Source: Crystallibacter permensis
GTDB lineage: Bacteria; Actinomycetota; Actinomycetes; Actinomycetales; Micrococcaceae
Length of the DNA stretch: 64,000 nt
Assembly: GCF_025960875.1 (NCBI RefSeq)
Contig: NZ_JAODLR010000024.1
Location: forward strand, 1-64,000
Reading direction: 5' to 3'
Below, in pieces: positions 1 to 7,526 of this stretch. Position 1 is the stretch's first letter, and each line of letters starts with the position of its first letter. Position numbers and translations under genes: made by a program. The notes under the pieces were generated by a model. That model searched no databases. It was given only the letters and a program-made list of their open reading frames with translations, and was not told the DNA's origin.

Positions 1-124
1 ATCCATACCCACGATTCTTCCAGCCACCGATCCCGGAACCCGGTAATTCACCCGGCGTTTTAAACCACCGGCCGGCTAATGACCCACGCTCCTAGTGGCC
101 AGAGACCCCAGAAGGTCGGAGGCC

Positions 125-162
125 CCGGACCCCGGCAGCTCGCCCCAGCTGCCGGGGTCCGG
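125..162. terminator. Strong hairpin (16-bp perfect stem)
   Basis: Positions 125-140 and 147-162 are exact reverse complements around a 6-base loop. There is no T-run on either side, so it is terminator-like rather than a classic intrinsic terminator. It lies downstream of the minus-strand secreted-protein gene, and could also end a gene entering from the left edge. Confidence 0.5.
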
Positions 163-190
163 TTATGTCAGTGGTTAGCGGAGTGCAAGC

Positions 191-221
191 AGGAGGACCG
201 GGACGGTGGCCCGGTCCTCCT
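191..221. terminator. Second strong hairpin (12-bp perfect stem)
   Basis: Positions 191-202 pair exactly with 210-221 around a 7-base loop. It is the first hairpin met by transcription leaving the minus-strand gene that ends at 258, so it is the likelier terminator of that gene. No T-run follows. Confidence 0.5.
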
Positions 222-257
222 GGCACAGCCTGACGCCGTGCTTCTTGTTGATCCTAA

Positions 258-833
258 TTAATGCTTGCCGTCGCGATCACGGTTACAAATGCGGACCGAG
301 TCATCGCTACGAACCCAGCCTTCCTCATGGCTCTTGGTGTAGGCCACGTAGCGGCCGCAACGCAGATCGCGGAAATCGACGGTGAAGTCTTCCTCGTCGT
401 CGTCCAGCCATACACGCTCCCTCTCAACGACATGTCCGTTGCGGACAAGGTAGACGGTTACCCGCTGGTCGCCTTCGTATTCTTCGCCGCTGACTTCGAC
501 GGCTCGTCTACCATCTCTCTCAATTTCCAGTTCAGCGTTGTCGTTGTCGCCGTGATGCCGGCGGTTGTCTTTCCGGTCGTCGTCGTGCCGCTTATCGTCG
601 TCGTCGTGACCACGGCCGTCGCGGTTGTAGCCGCGCCGGTGCTCGCCGTCGCCGTCGCCGCGCCCGTCTCCGTCGTCCCAGCGATCACCGTTGCCGTTAC
701 GAGGACTGTCCGTCAAAGTAGCGGATCCGGAGTCTGCGCTGGCTGGTGCTGCAATTCCCAGTCCTGCAAGGAGTCCAAGCAACGTACCTGTGACCAAGGT
801 AAACAGGCGCCACGTTATTGATGACTTTTTCAT
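258..833 (-). CDS. Secreted Asp/Arg/His-rich protein of unknown function
   Basis: The 191-residue product begins with a Sec-type signal peptide: MKK, a hydrophobic core and an Ala-x-Ala cleavage site near residue 33 (APASADS). Residues about 40-105 are low complexity, dominated by Asp, Arg, His and Gly, and probably disordered or ion-binding. Residues about 105-185 look like a small beta-rich domain with two cysteines (LRCGRY and VRICNR) that could form a disulfide outside the cell. An AGGAAG Shine-Dalgarno lies 12 bases before the ATG. I do not recognise the family. The opposite strand is also open here, but only the minus frame gives a signal peptide and a ribosome site. Confidence 0.6.
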   Translation of the reverse strand: MKKSSITWRLFTLVTGTLLGLLAGLGIAAPASADSGSATLTDSPRNGNGDRWDDGDGRGDGDGEHRRGYNRDGRGHDDDDKRHDDDRKDNRRHHGDNDNAELEIERDGRRAVEVSGEEYEGDQRVTVYLVRNGHVVERERVWLDDDEEDFTVDFRDLRCGRYVAYTKSHEEGWVRSDDSVRICNRDRDGKH

Positions 834-1188
834 GATGACTTTTTACTTCCTGGATTTTGCCGGGCACAGCGAACCCCTCGGGCGTTCGCCTCGTTTCCCT
901 AAAAACGGCACAGGCCCCCCGGCCGCGCATCCTCGCGTGCCGTTTCATGTTGTGCGAAGGCAGATCGCGGCATCACCCGGACCGGCTCGTTATCGTACAC
1001 AGTTCCAGTCTGCTTCAACTGGTGAAGCCCTCCCCAAGGAGCTTGCCCCTCCACCGTGCTTCTGCGGTGTGTCTGTAACAGTAGGCCTGAGATAACGTGC
1101 CAACAACCCCTAAATTGGGTATTTACTTCAGCTGCTGGAGCGCCAGCATTAGCCGGACACTCCCGCAGATTGGGTACCTGTTCAAGTT
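834..1188. other. Gene-free stretch upstream of the secreted-protein gene
   Basis: This 355-base stretch separates the start of the secreted-protein gene (833) from the stop of the DUF3830 gene (1189). Next to the first gene is a short tandem duplication: GATGACTTTTT occurs at about 820-830 and again at about 835-845, so the start codon sits between the copies. It should hold the promoter of the secreted-protein gene, but I could not pick a convincing -35/-10 pair. The small open frames in it lack ribosome sites and plausible protein composition. Confidence 0.4.
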
Positions 1189-1698
1189 TTAGCTGGCAGG
1201 CTCGTGGCGCGAGAACGCCAGCGTCTCTCCGCGCGCTCCGTCCATCCAGATGCTCTGGCAGGCGGCTGCCATTTCTTCGAGTCCTTCGACCACGGTCCCG
1301 AAGACGTTTCCCGGCACCCACCCCTGGTCCCCGTTGATCAGCAGGTTGTTGCGGCCGTAGAACAACGCCAGGTCGATGATTGCTTCCGGCGCCTGAACCC
1401 GGTCATCGTCCTTGTAGCCGTACGCAGGGGTATGGAGGATGTCCGCGTTGAAGGTGAAGTAGCACAGGTCTCCGGGGATCGGGGTGATTGTGGTGTTTTC
1501 CGGTCCGGGTTCCTGCCGCGCGAACGCCGGCAGGAGGTTGTAGATCTCATTGCGCGCGTACTTGCCGTGGAAGACCTGGCCGGACTGCGGCAGGGCGTCC
1601 CAAACCGCCGCAGCCGTCCGCGGAGCTTCCTCGTCAAGCAGTTTGGCAATGCAGGAGACCTGCCGCTGCTCCAGCGAAACCCTGATAAACCGCTCCAC
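1189..1698 (-). CDS. DUF3830 family protein (cyclophilin-like fold)
   Basis: The 169-residue protein matches what I know of DUF3830, a cyclophilin-like domain family of unknown activity often found beside amidases and Asp/Glu racemase-like enzymes. Recognisable pieces are GKYARNEIYNLLP, the ITPIPGDLCYF strand pair and the LALFYGRNNLL segment. The start is GTG, supported by GGAGG five bases upstream. It is divergent from the racemase-like/amidase operon, with the two starts about 160 bases apart around a GntR-type operator. That arrangement suggests co-regulation and a role in the same catabolic step, perhaps substrate binding; this is inference. Confidence 0.7.
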   Translation of the reverse strand: MERFIRVSLEQRQVSCIAKLLDEEAPRTAAAVWDALPQSGQVFHGKYARNEIYNLLPAFARQEPGPENTTITPIPGDLCYFTFNADILHTPAYGYKDDDRVQAPEAIIDLALFYGRNNLLINGDQGWVPGNVFGTVVEGLEEMAAACQSIWMDGARGETLAFSRHEPAS

Positions 1699-1813
1699 GT
1701 GATCCTCCTAGTTCGCTTTCCTGGCCGCCATAACAGCCAGATAACGGCGGCAGAAAAAATACACAAAAGATTTCCTCGAATTCTTAATGCGAGCGTAACC
1801 GATCATGCCCTAC

Positions 1814-1827
1814 GATTGTCAACAATC
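1814..1827. promoter_or_regulatory. GntR-type operator, site 1
   Basis: GATTGTCAACAATC is a 6-bp perfect inverted repeat with a 2-base spacer. It lies 29 bases before the ATG of the first racemase-like gene and overlaps a possible -10 (TACGAT, 1811-1816). The same 14-mer, with the same CAA following, recurs at 5824-5837 upstream of the GntR gene, which makes that protein the likely ligand-controlled repressor here. Confidence 0.65.
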
Positions 1828-1856
1828 AACCATTGCGAGGAGGGTCGGAAGGCGAA

Positions 1857-2621
1857 ATGACTTCAATTGCCAGCTACGCAAGTGTCATTCCGGCGGGCCC
1901 GCTGGTGCTGAGCAAAATCGGCGTTGTCGCCCCGTATGACATGGCCTTGGACCACGAGATGGGGCGATGGGCCGAGAACCTCGCCGACCTGTATTTCGCG
2001 CGGTCGCCCTTCGAACCTGTGCAGGTAGGGATCGAGCAGGCCGAGCTCGTGAGCCGCCCCGACATCGTTGCGGAAACTGCCTGGCGGATCAGCGCAGTTT
2101 CACCGGACTGTTACATCTACGCCTGCACCTCCGGCAGCTTTATCCATGGCGTCCAGGGTGAACGCGAACTCGTTTCCGCCGTGCAGGGCTACGGCGTGCC
2201 CAACGTCCTCACGGTCTCTGGCGCCATTCTCAAGGCCCTGGCGGCACTGGACCTGCACAGCATCGCCGTCGCAACGCCCTACACGGCACCCGTCACCGAA
2301 CGTTTCGTGACGTTTTTGAATGAGGGCGGGGTAGATGTCCGGCACGTCTCGATGCTGGGGCTGTCCGGCGAGATCTGGAAAGTGCCCTACTCCTATACCG
2401 CCGAACTGATTGTTTCCGCGGACCGGCCGGATGCCGAGGCGATCGTGGTGGCCTGTACCAATCTGCCCACCTACCACCTGATCGAACCGCTGGAGCGACT
2501 GCTCGGCAAGCCCATCATCACGGCCAACCAAGCGGTCATGTGGGCCGCCCTCCACCATCTTGGCCTCGCGCCCGTGGGACCCGGACAGCGGCTCCTGGCC
2601 GTCCACCCGACGGCACGGTAG
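1857..2621 (+). CDS. Maleate isomerase / Asp-Glu racemase superfamily protein 1
   Basis: The 254-residue protein has the two-lobed Asp/Glu racemase fold of the maleate cis-trans isomerase/arylmalonate decarboxylase group. Both catalytic-type cysteines are present: the first in YACTSGSF (about residue 90) and the second in VVACTNLPT (about residue 200). Enzymes of this group isomerise or decarboxylate dicarboxylic acids, or racemise amino acids or hydantoins, through a cysteine pair. ATG at 1857 is chosen because GAGGAGG lies before it; the upstream in-frame TTG at 1833 precedes that site. First gene of an operon with a paralogue and an amidase. The substrate is unknown. Confidence 0.8.
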   Translation: MTSIASYASVIPAGPLVLSKIGVVAPYDMALDHEMGRWAENLADLYFARSPFEPVQVGIEQAELVSRPDIVAETAWRISAVSPDCYIYACTSGSFIHGVQGERELVSAVQGYGVPNVLTVSGAILKALAALDLHSIAVATPYTAPVTERFVTFLNEGGVDVRHVSMLGLSGEIWKVPYSYTAELIVSADRPDAEAIVVACTNLPTYHLIEPLERLLGKPIITANQAVMWAALHHLGLAPVGPGQRLLAVHPTAR

Positions 2622-2651
2622 AACTCGAATGAAAGAAAGCAGGTGCAGAAC

Positions 2652-3404
2652 ATGAACCGAGTGCCCACCATAGGACTGCTCTACCCCGGAGTCGGAGCCG
2701 AGGATGACTTCCCCCGGCTGGAACAACGCCTCGCCGGCCAGCTTCGGTTGCCGGTGGTCACGACGGCCGGCGGCGACGTGCTCCATACGGTGGACACCCT
2801 CCTGAGCGTGGGCAGTTCGGCAAATCTGCTCGAGGGCGCACGCCGGGTCGCCGCCTACCAGCCCGATGCGGTGATGTGGGCGTGCACCTCGGGCTCCTTT
2901 GTGTATGGCTGGACAGGGGCGCAGGAGCAGGCCCGCCGGATCGGCGATGACCTGGGGCTGCCGGCATCCTCGACCTCGCTGGCCTTTGCTCACGCGGTCA
3001 AGCACCTCGGGCTGTCCAGCGTGGCCATTGCCGCCAGCTACCCCGAAGACCTGGCCCGGCATTTCCGGCGCTTCCTCGCAGACGCAAGCATCGACGTCGT
3101 TCATCTGGGCAGCAGCGGGATAGCGACGGCGGGGGAGGTGGGCCTGATGGGCCTGAACGACATTGCCCGCATGGCCGCGGCCGCCGACCGCCCCGAAGCG
3201 GAGGCGGTCCTGATCCCGGACACCGCCATGCACTCGCTGGCCTGGCTCGACGAACTCGAGGACGCCGTCGGCAAGCCCGTGCTCACGGCCAACCAGGTCA
3301 CCGTCTGGGAGGGGCTGCGCATCGCCGGCCTGCTGCGGAACTTCAGCGGCCTGGGCAGCCTGTTCCGCTCCACCGAAGCCATCCGAATTCCGGCAGGAAG
3401 CTGA
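2652..3404 (+). CDS. Maleate isomerase / Asp-Glu racemase superfamily protein 2
   Basis: This 250-residue paralogue of the preceding gene starts 30 bases after it. The first cysteine is kept in WACTSGSF, but the second-cysteine motif reads LIPDTAMHS, so Asp replaces Cys. With one cysteine it cannot use the usual two-base cysteine mechanism; it could be a decarboxylase-type or hydratase-type enzyme, a regulatory partner, or one half of a heteromer with the first protein. ATG at 2652 has AGGT six bases upstream; GTG at 2643 is an alternative. The amidase gene follows five bases after the stop. Confidence 0.75.
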   Translation: MNRVPTIGLLYPGVGAEDDFPRLEQRLAGQLRLPVVTTAGGDVLHTVDTLLSVGSSANLLEGARRVAAYQPDAVMWACTSGSFVYGWTGAQEQARRIGDDLGLPASSTSLAFAHAVKHLGLSSVAIAASYPEDLARHFRRFLADASIDVVHLGSSGIATAGEVGLMGLNDIARMAAAADRPEAEAVLIPDTAMHSLAWLDELEDAVGKPVLTANQVTVWEGLRIAGLLRNFSGLGSLFRSTEAIRIPAGS

Positions 3405-3409
3405 TCACC

Positions 3410-4846
3410 ATGGCCACCGAAACAACGACGACGGCGCTCGCCGACTTCTCCGCGGCGGAACTCCTTCAGGGGTACAAGGCCAAGGAAATTTCGCCGGTCG
3501 AGGCCACCGAGGCGAGCCTGGCGCGCATCGAAGCGCACAACGCCGAATTCAACGCGTTCTGCCTGGTGGCGGAGGACGAGGCGCTGGCCGCGGCGCGGGG
3601 CTCGGAGGAGCGCTGGGCCGCGGGCACGCCGGCCGGACCGCTGGATGGCGTGCCGACCTCGATCAAGGATCTGCTGCTGACCAAGAGCTGGCCGACGCTG
3701 CGCGGTTCCAGGCTGATCAGCCCGGAACAGGAGTGGAATGAGGACGCCCCGGTGGTCGCCGCGATGCGCGCGGCCGGGGCGGTGTTCGTCGGCAAGACGA
3801 CCACGCCGGAGTTCGGCTGGAAAGGCGTGACGGACAACCCGCTGACGGGGAACACCGGCAATCCGTGGGATGCGTCCAAGACCTGCGGGGGCTCGTCCGG
3901 GGGGTCGGCAACTGCGGTTGCGCTGGGGATGGGCGCGCTGTCGGTGGGGACCGACGGTGGCGGTTCGGTGCGCATTCCGGCGTCGTTCTCCGGGATTGTG
4001 GGCATGAAGCCGACCTACGGCACCATTCCGCTGTACCCGCCGACCCCGTACGGCACGCTGGCACACGCCGGGCCGATGACGAGGACGGTTCAGGACAGCG
4101 CCCTGCTGCTGGATGTGCTCGCAGGCTCCGACCCGCGGGACTGGTCCGCACTGGCGCCGCCCCGGCAGTCCTTCACCGAAGGGCTGCACGACGGCATCAA
4201 GGGGCTGCGGATCGCCTTCAGCCCGGATCTGGGTTTCGCTACCGTAGATCCGGAAGTGGCCCAGTCGGTGGCACGGGCGGTGGACCTGCTGGCCACGCTG
4301 GGCGCGGAGGTCGAGACCGCGGATCCGGGCATTCAGGATCCGATCAACGAGTACCACGTGCTGTGGTTTGCCGGGGCCGGCAAAGTCATCCGCGCTTACG
4401 ATGAAGCGCGCTGGGGCGAGCTGGATCCGGGGCTGCTGGAGGTCTGCCGGCAGGGCCACGCGGTGACCGTTGACCAGTACCTGGATGCCAACGCCGTCCG
4501 GGCGAAGCTGGGCCAGCGGCTGGGCGCTTTCCACGAGCAGTATGACCTGCTGGTCACGCCGACCATGCCGATTCCAGCGTTCGACGTCGGCAGCGAAGTT
4601 CCGCCGGGATCCGGCCTGAAGCGCTGGGCCCAGTGGTCCCCGTTCACCTACCCGTTCAACATGACCCAGCAGCCGGCTATCAGCGTTCCGTGCGGTCTGA
4701 CCGCCTCAAGGCTACCGGTGGGGCTGCAGATTGTCGGTCCGCGGCACGCCGACGCGCTGGTGCTCCGGGCTGCCGCGGCGTATGAGCAGGCGCGCGGGGA
4801 ATTCGGGCGGCCGCCGGTGCTGGCTGCAGGGGAGCAGCGGGAGTAG
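3410..4846 (+). CDS. Amidase signature family hydrolase
   Basis: The 478-residue protein is a full-length amidase-signature enzyme with the Ser-cisSer-Lys triad visible as Lys86 (TSIKDLL), Ser162 (GGSSGGS) and Ser186 (TDGGGSVRIPAS). It should hydrolyse a carboxamide to acid and ammonia in the cytoplasm. It lies five bases after the second racemase-like gene and ends the operon. In context it may release a dicarboxylic acid or half-amide handled by the two isomerase-like proteins. GatA is unlikely because no gatB or gatC is adjacent. Substrate unknown. Confidence 0.85.
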   Translation: MATETTTTALADFSAAELLQGYKAKEISPVEATEASLARIEAHNAEFNAFCLVAEDEALAAARGSEERWAAGTPAGPLDGVPTSIKDLLLTKSWPTLRGSRLISPEQEWNEDAPVVAAMRAAGAVFVGKTTTPEFGWKGVTDNPLTGNTGNPWDASKTCGGSSGGSATAVALGMGALSVGTDGGGSVRIPASFSGIVGMKPTYGTIPLYPPTPYGTLAHAGPMTRTVQDSALLLDVLAGSDPRDWSALAPPRQSFTEGLHDGIKGLRIAFSPDLGFATVDPEVAQSVARAVDLLATLGAEVETADPGIQDPINEYHVLWFAGAGKVIRAYDEARWGELDPGLLEVCRQGHAVTVDQYLDANAVRAKLGQRLGAFHEQYDLLVTPTMPIPAFDVGSEVPPGSGLKRWAQWSPFTYPFNMTQQPAISVPCGLTASRLPVGLQIVGPRHADALVLRAAAAYEQARGEFGRPPVLAAGEQRE

Positions 4847-4895
4847 CCGAATCTGAGGGCGGTTCAGGCTGCGGAGCGCTCAGGCTGCGGAGTGT

Positions 4896-5744
4896 TCAGG
4901 CGCTGGCCGGCGCCGGGACTGCTGCGGCGTCGGGCTTGGAAACGGCGTCCGGCGTAGCCGCCGCTCCGGCTGGTGTCTTCCCATCGCGGCTTGGTGTCTG
5001 TCCGTTAGTCGAAGGCGCCTCGGCTTCGGCGTCCGGGGCTGTCACGTCTGCTTCCTGCAGCCGGAGCATTTCCTCCATGGACTCGGTGAGGTCCGCCGTC
5101 GCCGTTTCCATGTGGTTCACGATGGCGGCATGCAGGCCCTCGGCATCCTTGGCAACGAGCAGGTCGATCATCTGCTGGTGCTCCTCGACCAGCATGTCGA
5201 TCCGGCGGTAGGAGATCTTGACGTGGACCATGCAGATGCGGGATTCAGCCGCCAAGGTGACGAACATTCGTGAGAGACGCGAATTACCCGAGGCCGCCAC
5301 GAGTGCTTCGTGGAACTTCAAATCCAGTTCGGCGACCTTGCTCCAGTCCCGCGCGGCTACGGCGTCCGGTAGTTTCCGGACCAAGGCGGCCAGCTTCCGT
5401 GCGGCCTGCCTGACGGCCTTGTCGCCGGCTCCGATGATTTCGGACGCGGCCGCCGTTTCAACAGCACGCCGGGCAACGTAGATCTCATGGACATCTTTCG
5501 GCGTGAGCTCCAGGACAAAGACTCCGCGGTTCCGGTGGCCCACAAGCAGGCCCTCCTGGCTCAGCCGCTGGAGTGCCTCGCGCACAGGCCCGCGGGACAC
5601 CTTGAGCTTCGCAGCGATGGCCGCCTCGGTAACCTGTTCGCCCAGCTCAAAGGAGCCATTGATAATGCGGTTCCGCAGCCGGTTGGCGATCAGCACAGCG
5701 GTGGGACGCTCTTCCAGCGCCGCCAGATCGTCAAGCCCAGGCAT
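4896..5744 (-). CDS. GntR family regulator, FCD (FadR-type) subfamily
   Basis: Residues about 12-80 form the GntR winged helix-turn-helix (RLRNRIINGSFELGEQVTEA, then VSRGPVREALQRL). Residues about 85-230 form the all-helical FCD effector domain, with metal-ligand candidates in DLKFHEAL, EEHQQM and IVNHME. The last ~45 residues are an unusual Ala/Pro/Asp-rich tail, probably disordered. The ATG has GGAGGG about eight bases upstream. Two copies of the dyad also found before the neighbouring operon lie within 95 bases upstream of this start, arguing for autoregulation and control of that operon. The gene is convergent with the amidase. Confidence 0.88.
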   Translation of the reverse strand: MPGLDDLAALEERPTAVLIANRLRNRIINGSFELGEQVTEAAIAAKLKVSRGPVREALQRLSQEGLLVGHRNRGVFVLELTPKDVHEIYVARRAVETAAASEIIGAGDKAVRQAARKLAALVRKLPDAVAARDWSKVAELDLKFHEALVAASGNSRLSRMFVTLAAESRICMVHVKISYRRIDMLVEEHQQMIDLLVAKDAEGLHAAIVNHMETATADLTESMEEMLRLQEADVTAPDAEAEAPSTNGQTPSRDGKTPAGAAATPDAVSKPDAAAVPAPASA

Positions 5745-5761
5745 GCCGGGAGCCCTCCGTC

Positions 5762-5775
5762 GATTGTTGACTATT
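5762..5775. promoter_or_regulatory. GntR-type operator, site 2 (imperfect)
   Basis: GATTGTTGACTATT keeps one full half-site and differs in two positions from the reverse complement of the perfect sites (GATTGTTGACAATC). It lies 18 bases before the GntR start. A -10-like TAGAAT on the minus strand (5795-5800) sits between this copy and the perfect copy, as expected for autorepression. Confidence 0.5.
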
Positions 5776-5823
5776 CGCTACTGTCATCACGATCATTCTA
5801 GGTCGTCAGGCTTGGCGAATGTG

Positions 5824-5837
5824 GATTGTCAACAATC
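5824..5837. promoter_or_regulatory. GntR-type operator, site 3
   Basis: GATTGTCAACAATC, identical to the site at 1814-1827 and likewise followed by CAA. It lies about 80 bases before the GntR start and just after the stop of the PspA-like gene. Confidence 0.65.
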
Positions 5838-5844
5838 AATAACG

Positions 5845-6531
5845 CTACTGGCCCGGATTCCGGCGCTCCTTGAGCTGCCTGAGCTCCTCTTCAGCGCCCA
5901 TTCTGGTCTCCAGTTCCTCGAATGCCTGCAGGACCTGCGGCGAATTCGGGTCCGACCATGACAGTTCTTCGTAAGCCGCGGCCTGGGCCTGCATCCGGCG
6001 GGCCTCCTGTTCCGCTTCCCGCGCGGAGGCGTTCGCGGCAGCGGCCTGCTGGCCGGACGCGGTCAGGGTTTCGCGCATCCCCAGGGCGGCCTGCGCCGCG
6101 TTATGGTCTGCCTTGAGGGACTGGTAGCGCAATCTGGAGTCCTCGATCCCGTGCTCCAGCCGCACTAAAGTCTGTTCGAGCCCGCGCACTTGAGCGTCCA
6201 GTTGCTGACGCTGTGCCGTCAGGGTCTCCAGCCGTTTGCCCACGGTGATGCTCCGCTGCAGGGCCTGCCGCGCGCCGTCGTCGTTCCCTGCCTGTACTGC
6301 CTCTTCGGCGGAGCGGTTGAGCGAAGCCACCTCCGTGGCGGCCTGCTCGGCCAGCAGCTCGACGCGCCGGCGGTTCGCAGCGACGTCCGCAACGCTGCGG
6401 CGGGCCTGGTCCAGCAGGTCCAGCTGATGCTGGTGGGCGCCATCGAGGGAGCTGATGGGGTTTTCGGGCTCCTGGCTGGCAGCCGACCGTTTGGCCTTGA
6501 TGATGCGGGAAAGGCGTCGTCCGATCGACAT
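5845..6531 (-). CDS. PspA/IM30 family membrane-stress protein
   Basis: The 228-residue protein is almost wholly alpha-helical, with long coiled-coil heptads rich in Ala, Gln, Arg and Glu from about residue 30 to 190, typical of PspA/IM30/Vipp1 proteins that coat and stabilise damaged inner membrane. The N-terminal MSIGRRLSRIIKAK segment is amphipathic and positively charged, like the membrane-contacting helix of the family. It follows a gene for a membrane-anchored protein on the same strand, with about 47 bases between them, so the two probably form an operon. A PspC-domain gene occurs far away at 62465. Confidence 0.75.
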   Translation of the reverse strand: MSIGRRLSRIIKAKRSAASQEPENPISSLDGAHQHQLDLLDQARRSVADVAANRRRVELLAEQAATEVASLNRSAEEAVQAGNDDGARQALQRSITVGKRLETLTAQRQQLDAQVRGLEQTLVRLEHGIEDSRLRYQSLKADHNAAQAALGMRETLTASGQQAAAANASAREAEQEARRMQAQAAAYEELSWSDPNSPQVLQAFEELETRMGAEEELRQLKERRNPGQ

Positions 6532-6578
6532 GGCAGGATCCTTAGCAGTGAGGGGAGCGGGACAGGGTCAGGCCGTGG

Positions 6579-7193
6579 TCACGGGAGCTGCCGCGAGCCG
6601 TAGGCCGTGTTCCACGTCCGCAGGGCATCCACTTCCATCGCCAGATGCGTACTGACGCGCTCGATCTGCGAAGTGCTGACGGTGTGCCCGTTCTGCAGCA
6701 GTGACTGGCGCAGCTCCGCGGACAATCCCGAAAGCCGTTCGACCTGCTCGGCGAGCCCCGGCACCAGGGTCTTGCGCAGCTGCGGATTCGGTTCACGCTG
6801 GGCCAAGTGCAACTGCTCGTCCAAGGCACGTTCCGCGCGGGCAAGGTTGGCAGCTACCGCCGGCAGATCGCCCAGCGGCCGGCCCTGGCCATCGGCAGCA
6901 GCCAGCGAGCGGATGGTTGCTTCGGAGGAGCGCTCCAGCTGCATTCTCAGCCGCGCCAGTTTGCGACCGGCATCGTCCGCGGTGACGGACCGGACGGCCA
7001 TGCTGCCCTTCCGCACCCCGCGCTGCACTACGCCGGAACGCCGGATCCGGCGCACCACCAGCCAGCACGTGACGGCGAAAGCCAGCCCCATGGCAACTAC
7101 CACGGCGCCGCCAATCAGCAGGATCTGCGGCACTACCTCGGTCACAAATTCGGTGGCACTGGGGTCAACGGTGGTTGGGAGCATAACAACCAT
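6579..7193 (-). CDS. Single-pass membrane protein of unknown function, upstream of the PspA-like gene
   Basis: The 204-residue product has a short extracytoplasmic N-terminus, one transmembrane helix at about residues 22-47 (ILLIGGAVVVAMGLAFAV) followed by a positive stop-transfer patch (RRIRRSG), then a mainly helical cytoplasmic domain. It is immediately upstream of the PspA-like gene on the same strand, so it may be the membrane anchor or sensor for that protein; this rests on position only. I do not recognise a named family. The start codon could also be the second Met, three codons in. Confidence 0.6.
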   Translation of the reverse strand: MVVMLPTTVDPSATEFVTEVVPQILLIGGAVVVAMGLAFAVTCWLVVRRIRRSGVVQRGVRKGSMAVRSVTADDAGRKLARLRMQLERSSEATIRSLAAADGQGRPLGDLPAVAANLARAERALDEQLHLAQREPNPQLRKTLVPGLAEQVERLSGLSAELRQSLLQNGHTVSTSQIERVSTHLAMEVDALRTWNTAYGSRQLP

Positions 7194-7240
7194 TCTGCCT
7201 CCCCGGGTCTGCTTCTTGCTAGTGGAGTGCCCCGGGCAAC

Positions 7241-7285
7241 GAAAAACGGAGCCGGTCTCTTCGTGAGAAGAAACCGGCTCCGTTT
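7241..7285 (-). terminator. Intrinsic terminator of the cold-shock gene
   Basis: A 13-bp stem pairs 7244-7256 with 7273-7285, with further pairing in the loop. Read on the minus strand it is followed by TTTTTC, the classic intrinsic terminator form. It lies 35 bases past the cold-shock stop codon. Confidence 0.8.
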
Positions 7286-7319
7286 GGAAATCAGTGTGCG
7301 GCGTTAGCCGCAGCCACCT

Positions 7320-7526
7320 TTAGAGGGCGCGGATGTTCGCTGCCTGCAGGCCCTTGGGGCCCTGGGTGGTCTCGAACTCGACCTTCTGCTCTTCGCGCAG
7401 TTCGCGGTAGCCACCATTGGCTTCGATAGCCGAGTAGTGAGCGAAAACGTCGGCAGAGCCGTCGTCCGGAGCGATGAAGCCGAAGCCCTTTTCGGAATTA
7501 AACCATTTCACAGTTCCTGTTGCCAT
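7320..7526 (-). CDS. cspA: Cold-shock protein (CspA family)
   Basis: A 68-residue single cold-shock domain. The RNP-1 motif is KGFGFI (residues 13-18) and RNP-2 is DVFAHY (26-31). Such proteins bind single-stranded RNA/DNA and melt RNA secondary structure in the cytoplasm. The ATG is preceded by AGAGGAG with an 8-base spacer. A long upstream leader is likely, and a strong terminator follows. Length and sequence are those of a standard actinobacterial Csp; which paralogue it is cannot be told from the window. Confidence 0.95.
   Translation of the reverse strand: MATGTVKWFNSEKGFGFIAPDDGSADVFAHYSAIEANGGYRELREEQKVEFETTQGPKGLQAANIRAL

Noticed and set aside
261-821. Plus-strand frame of 186 codons opposite the secreted-protein gene
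   Set aside because: It is Val/Ala-rich in the pattern produced by the antisense of Asp/Arg codons, has no ribosome site, and the minus frame has a clear signal peptide.
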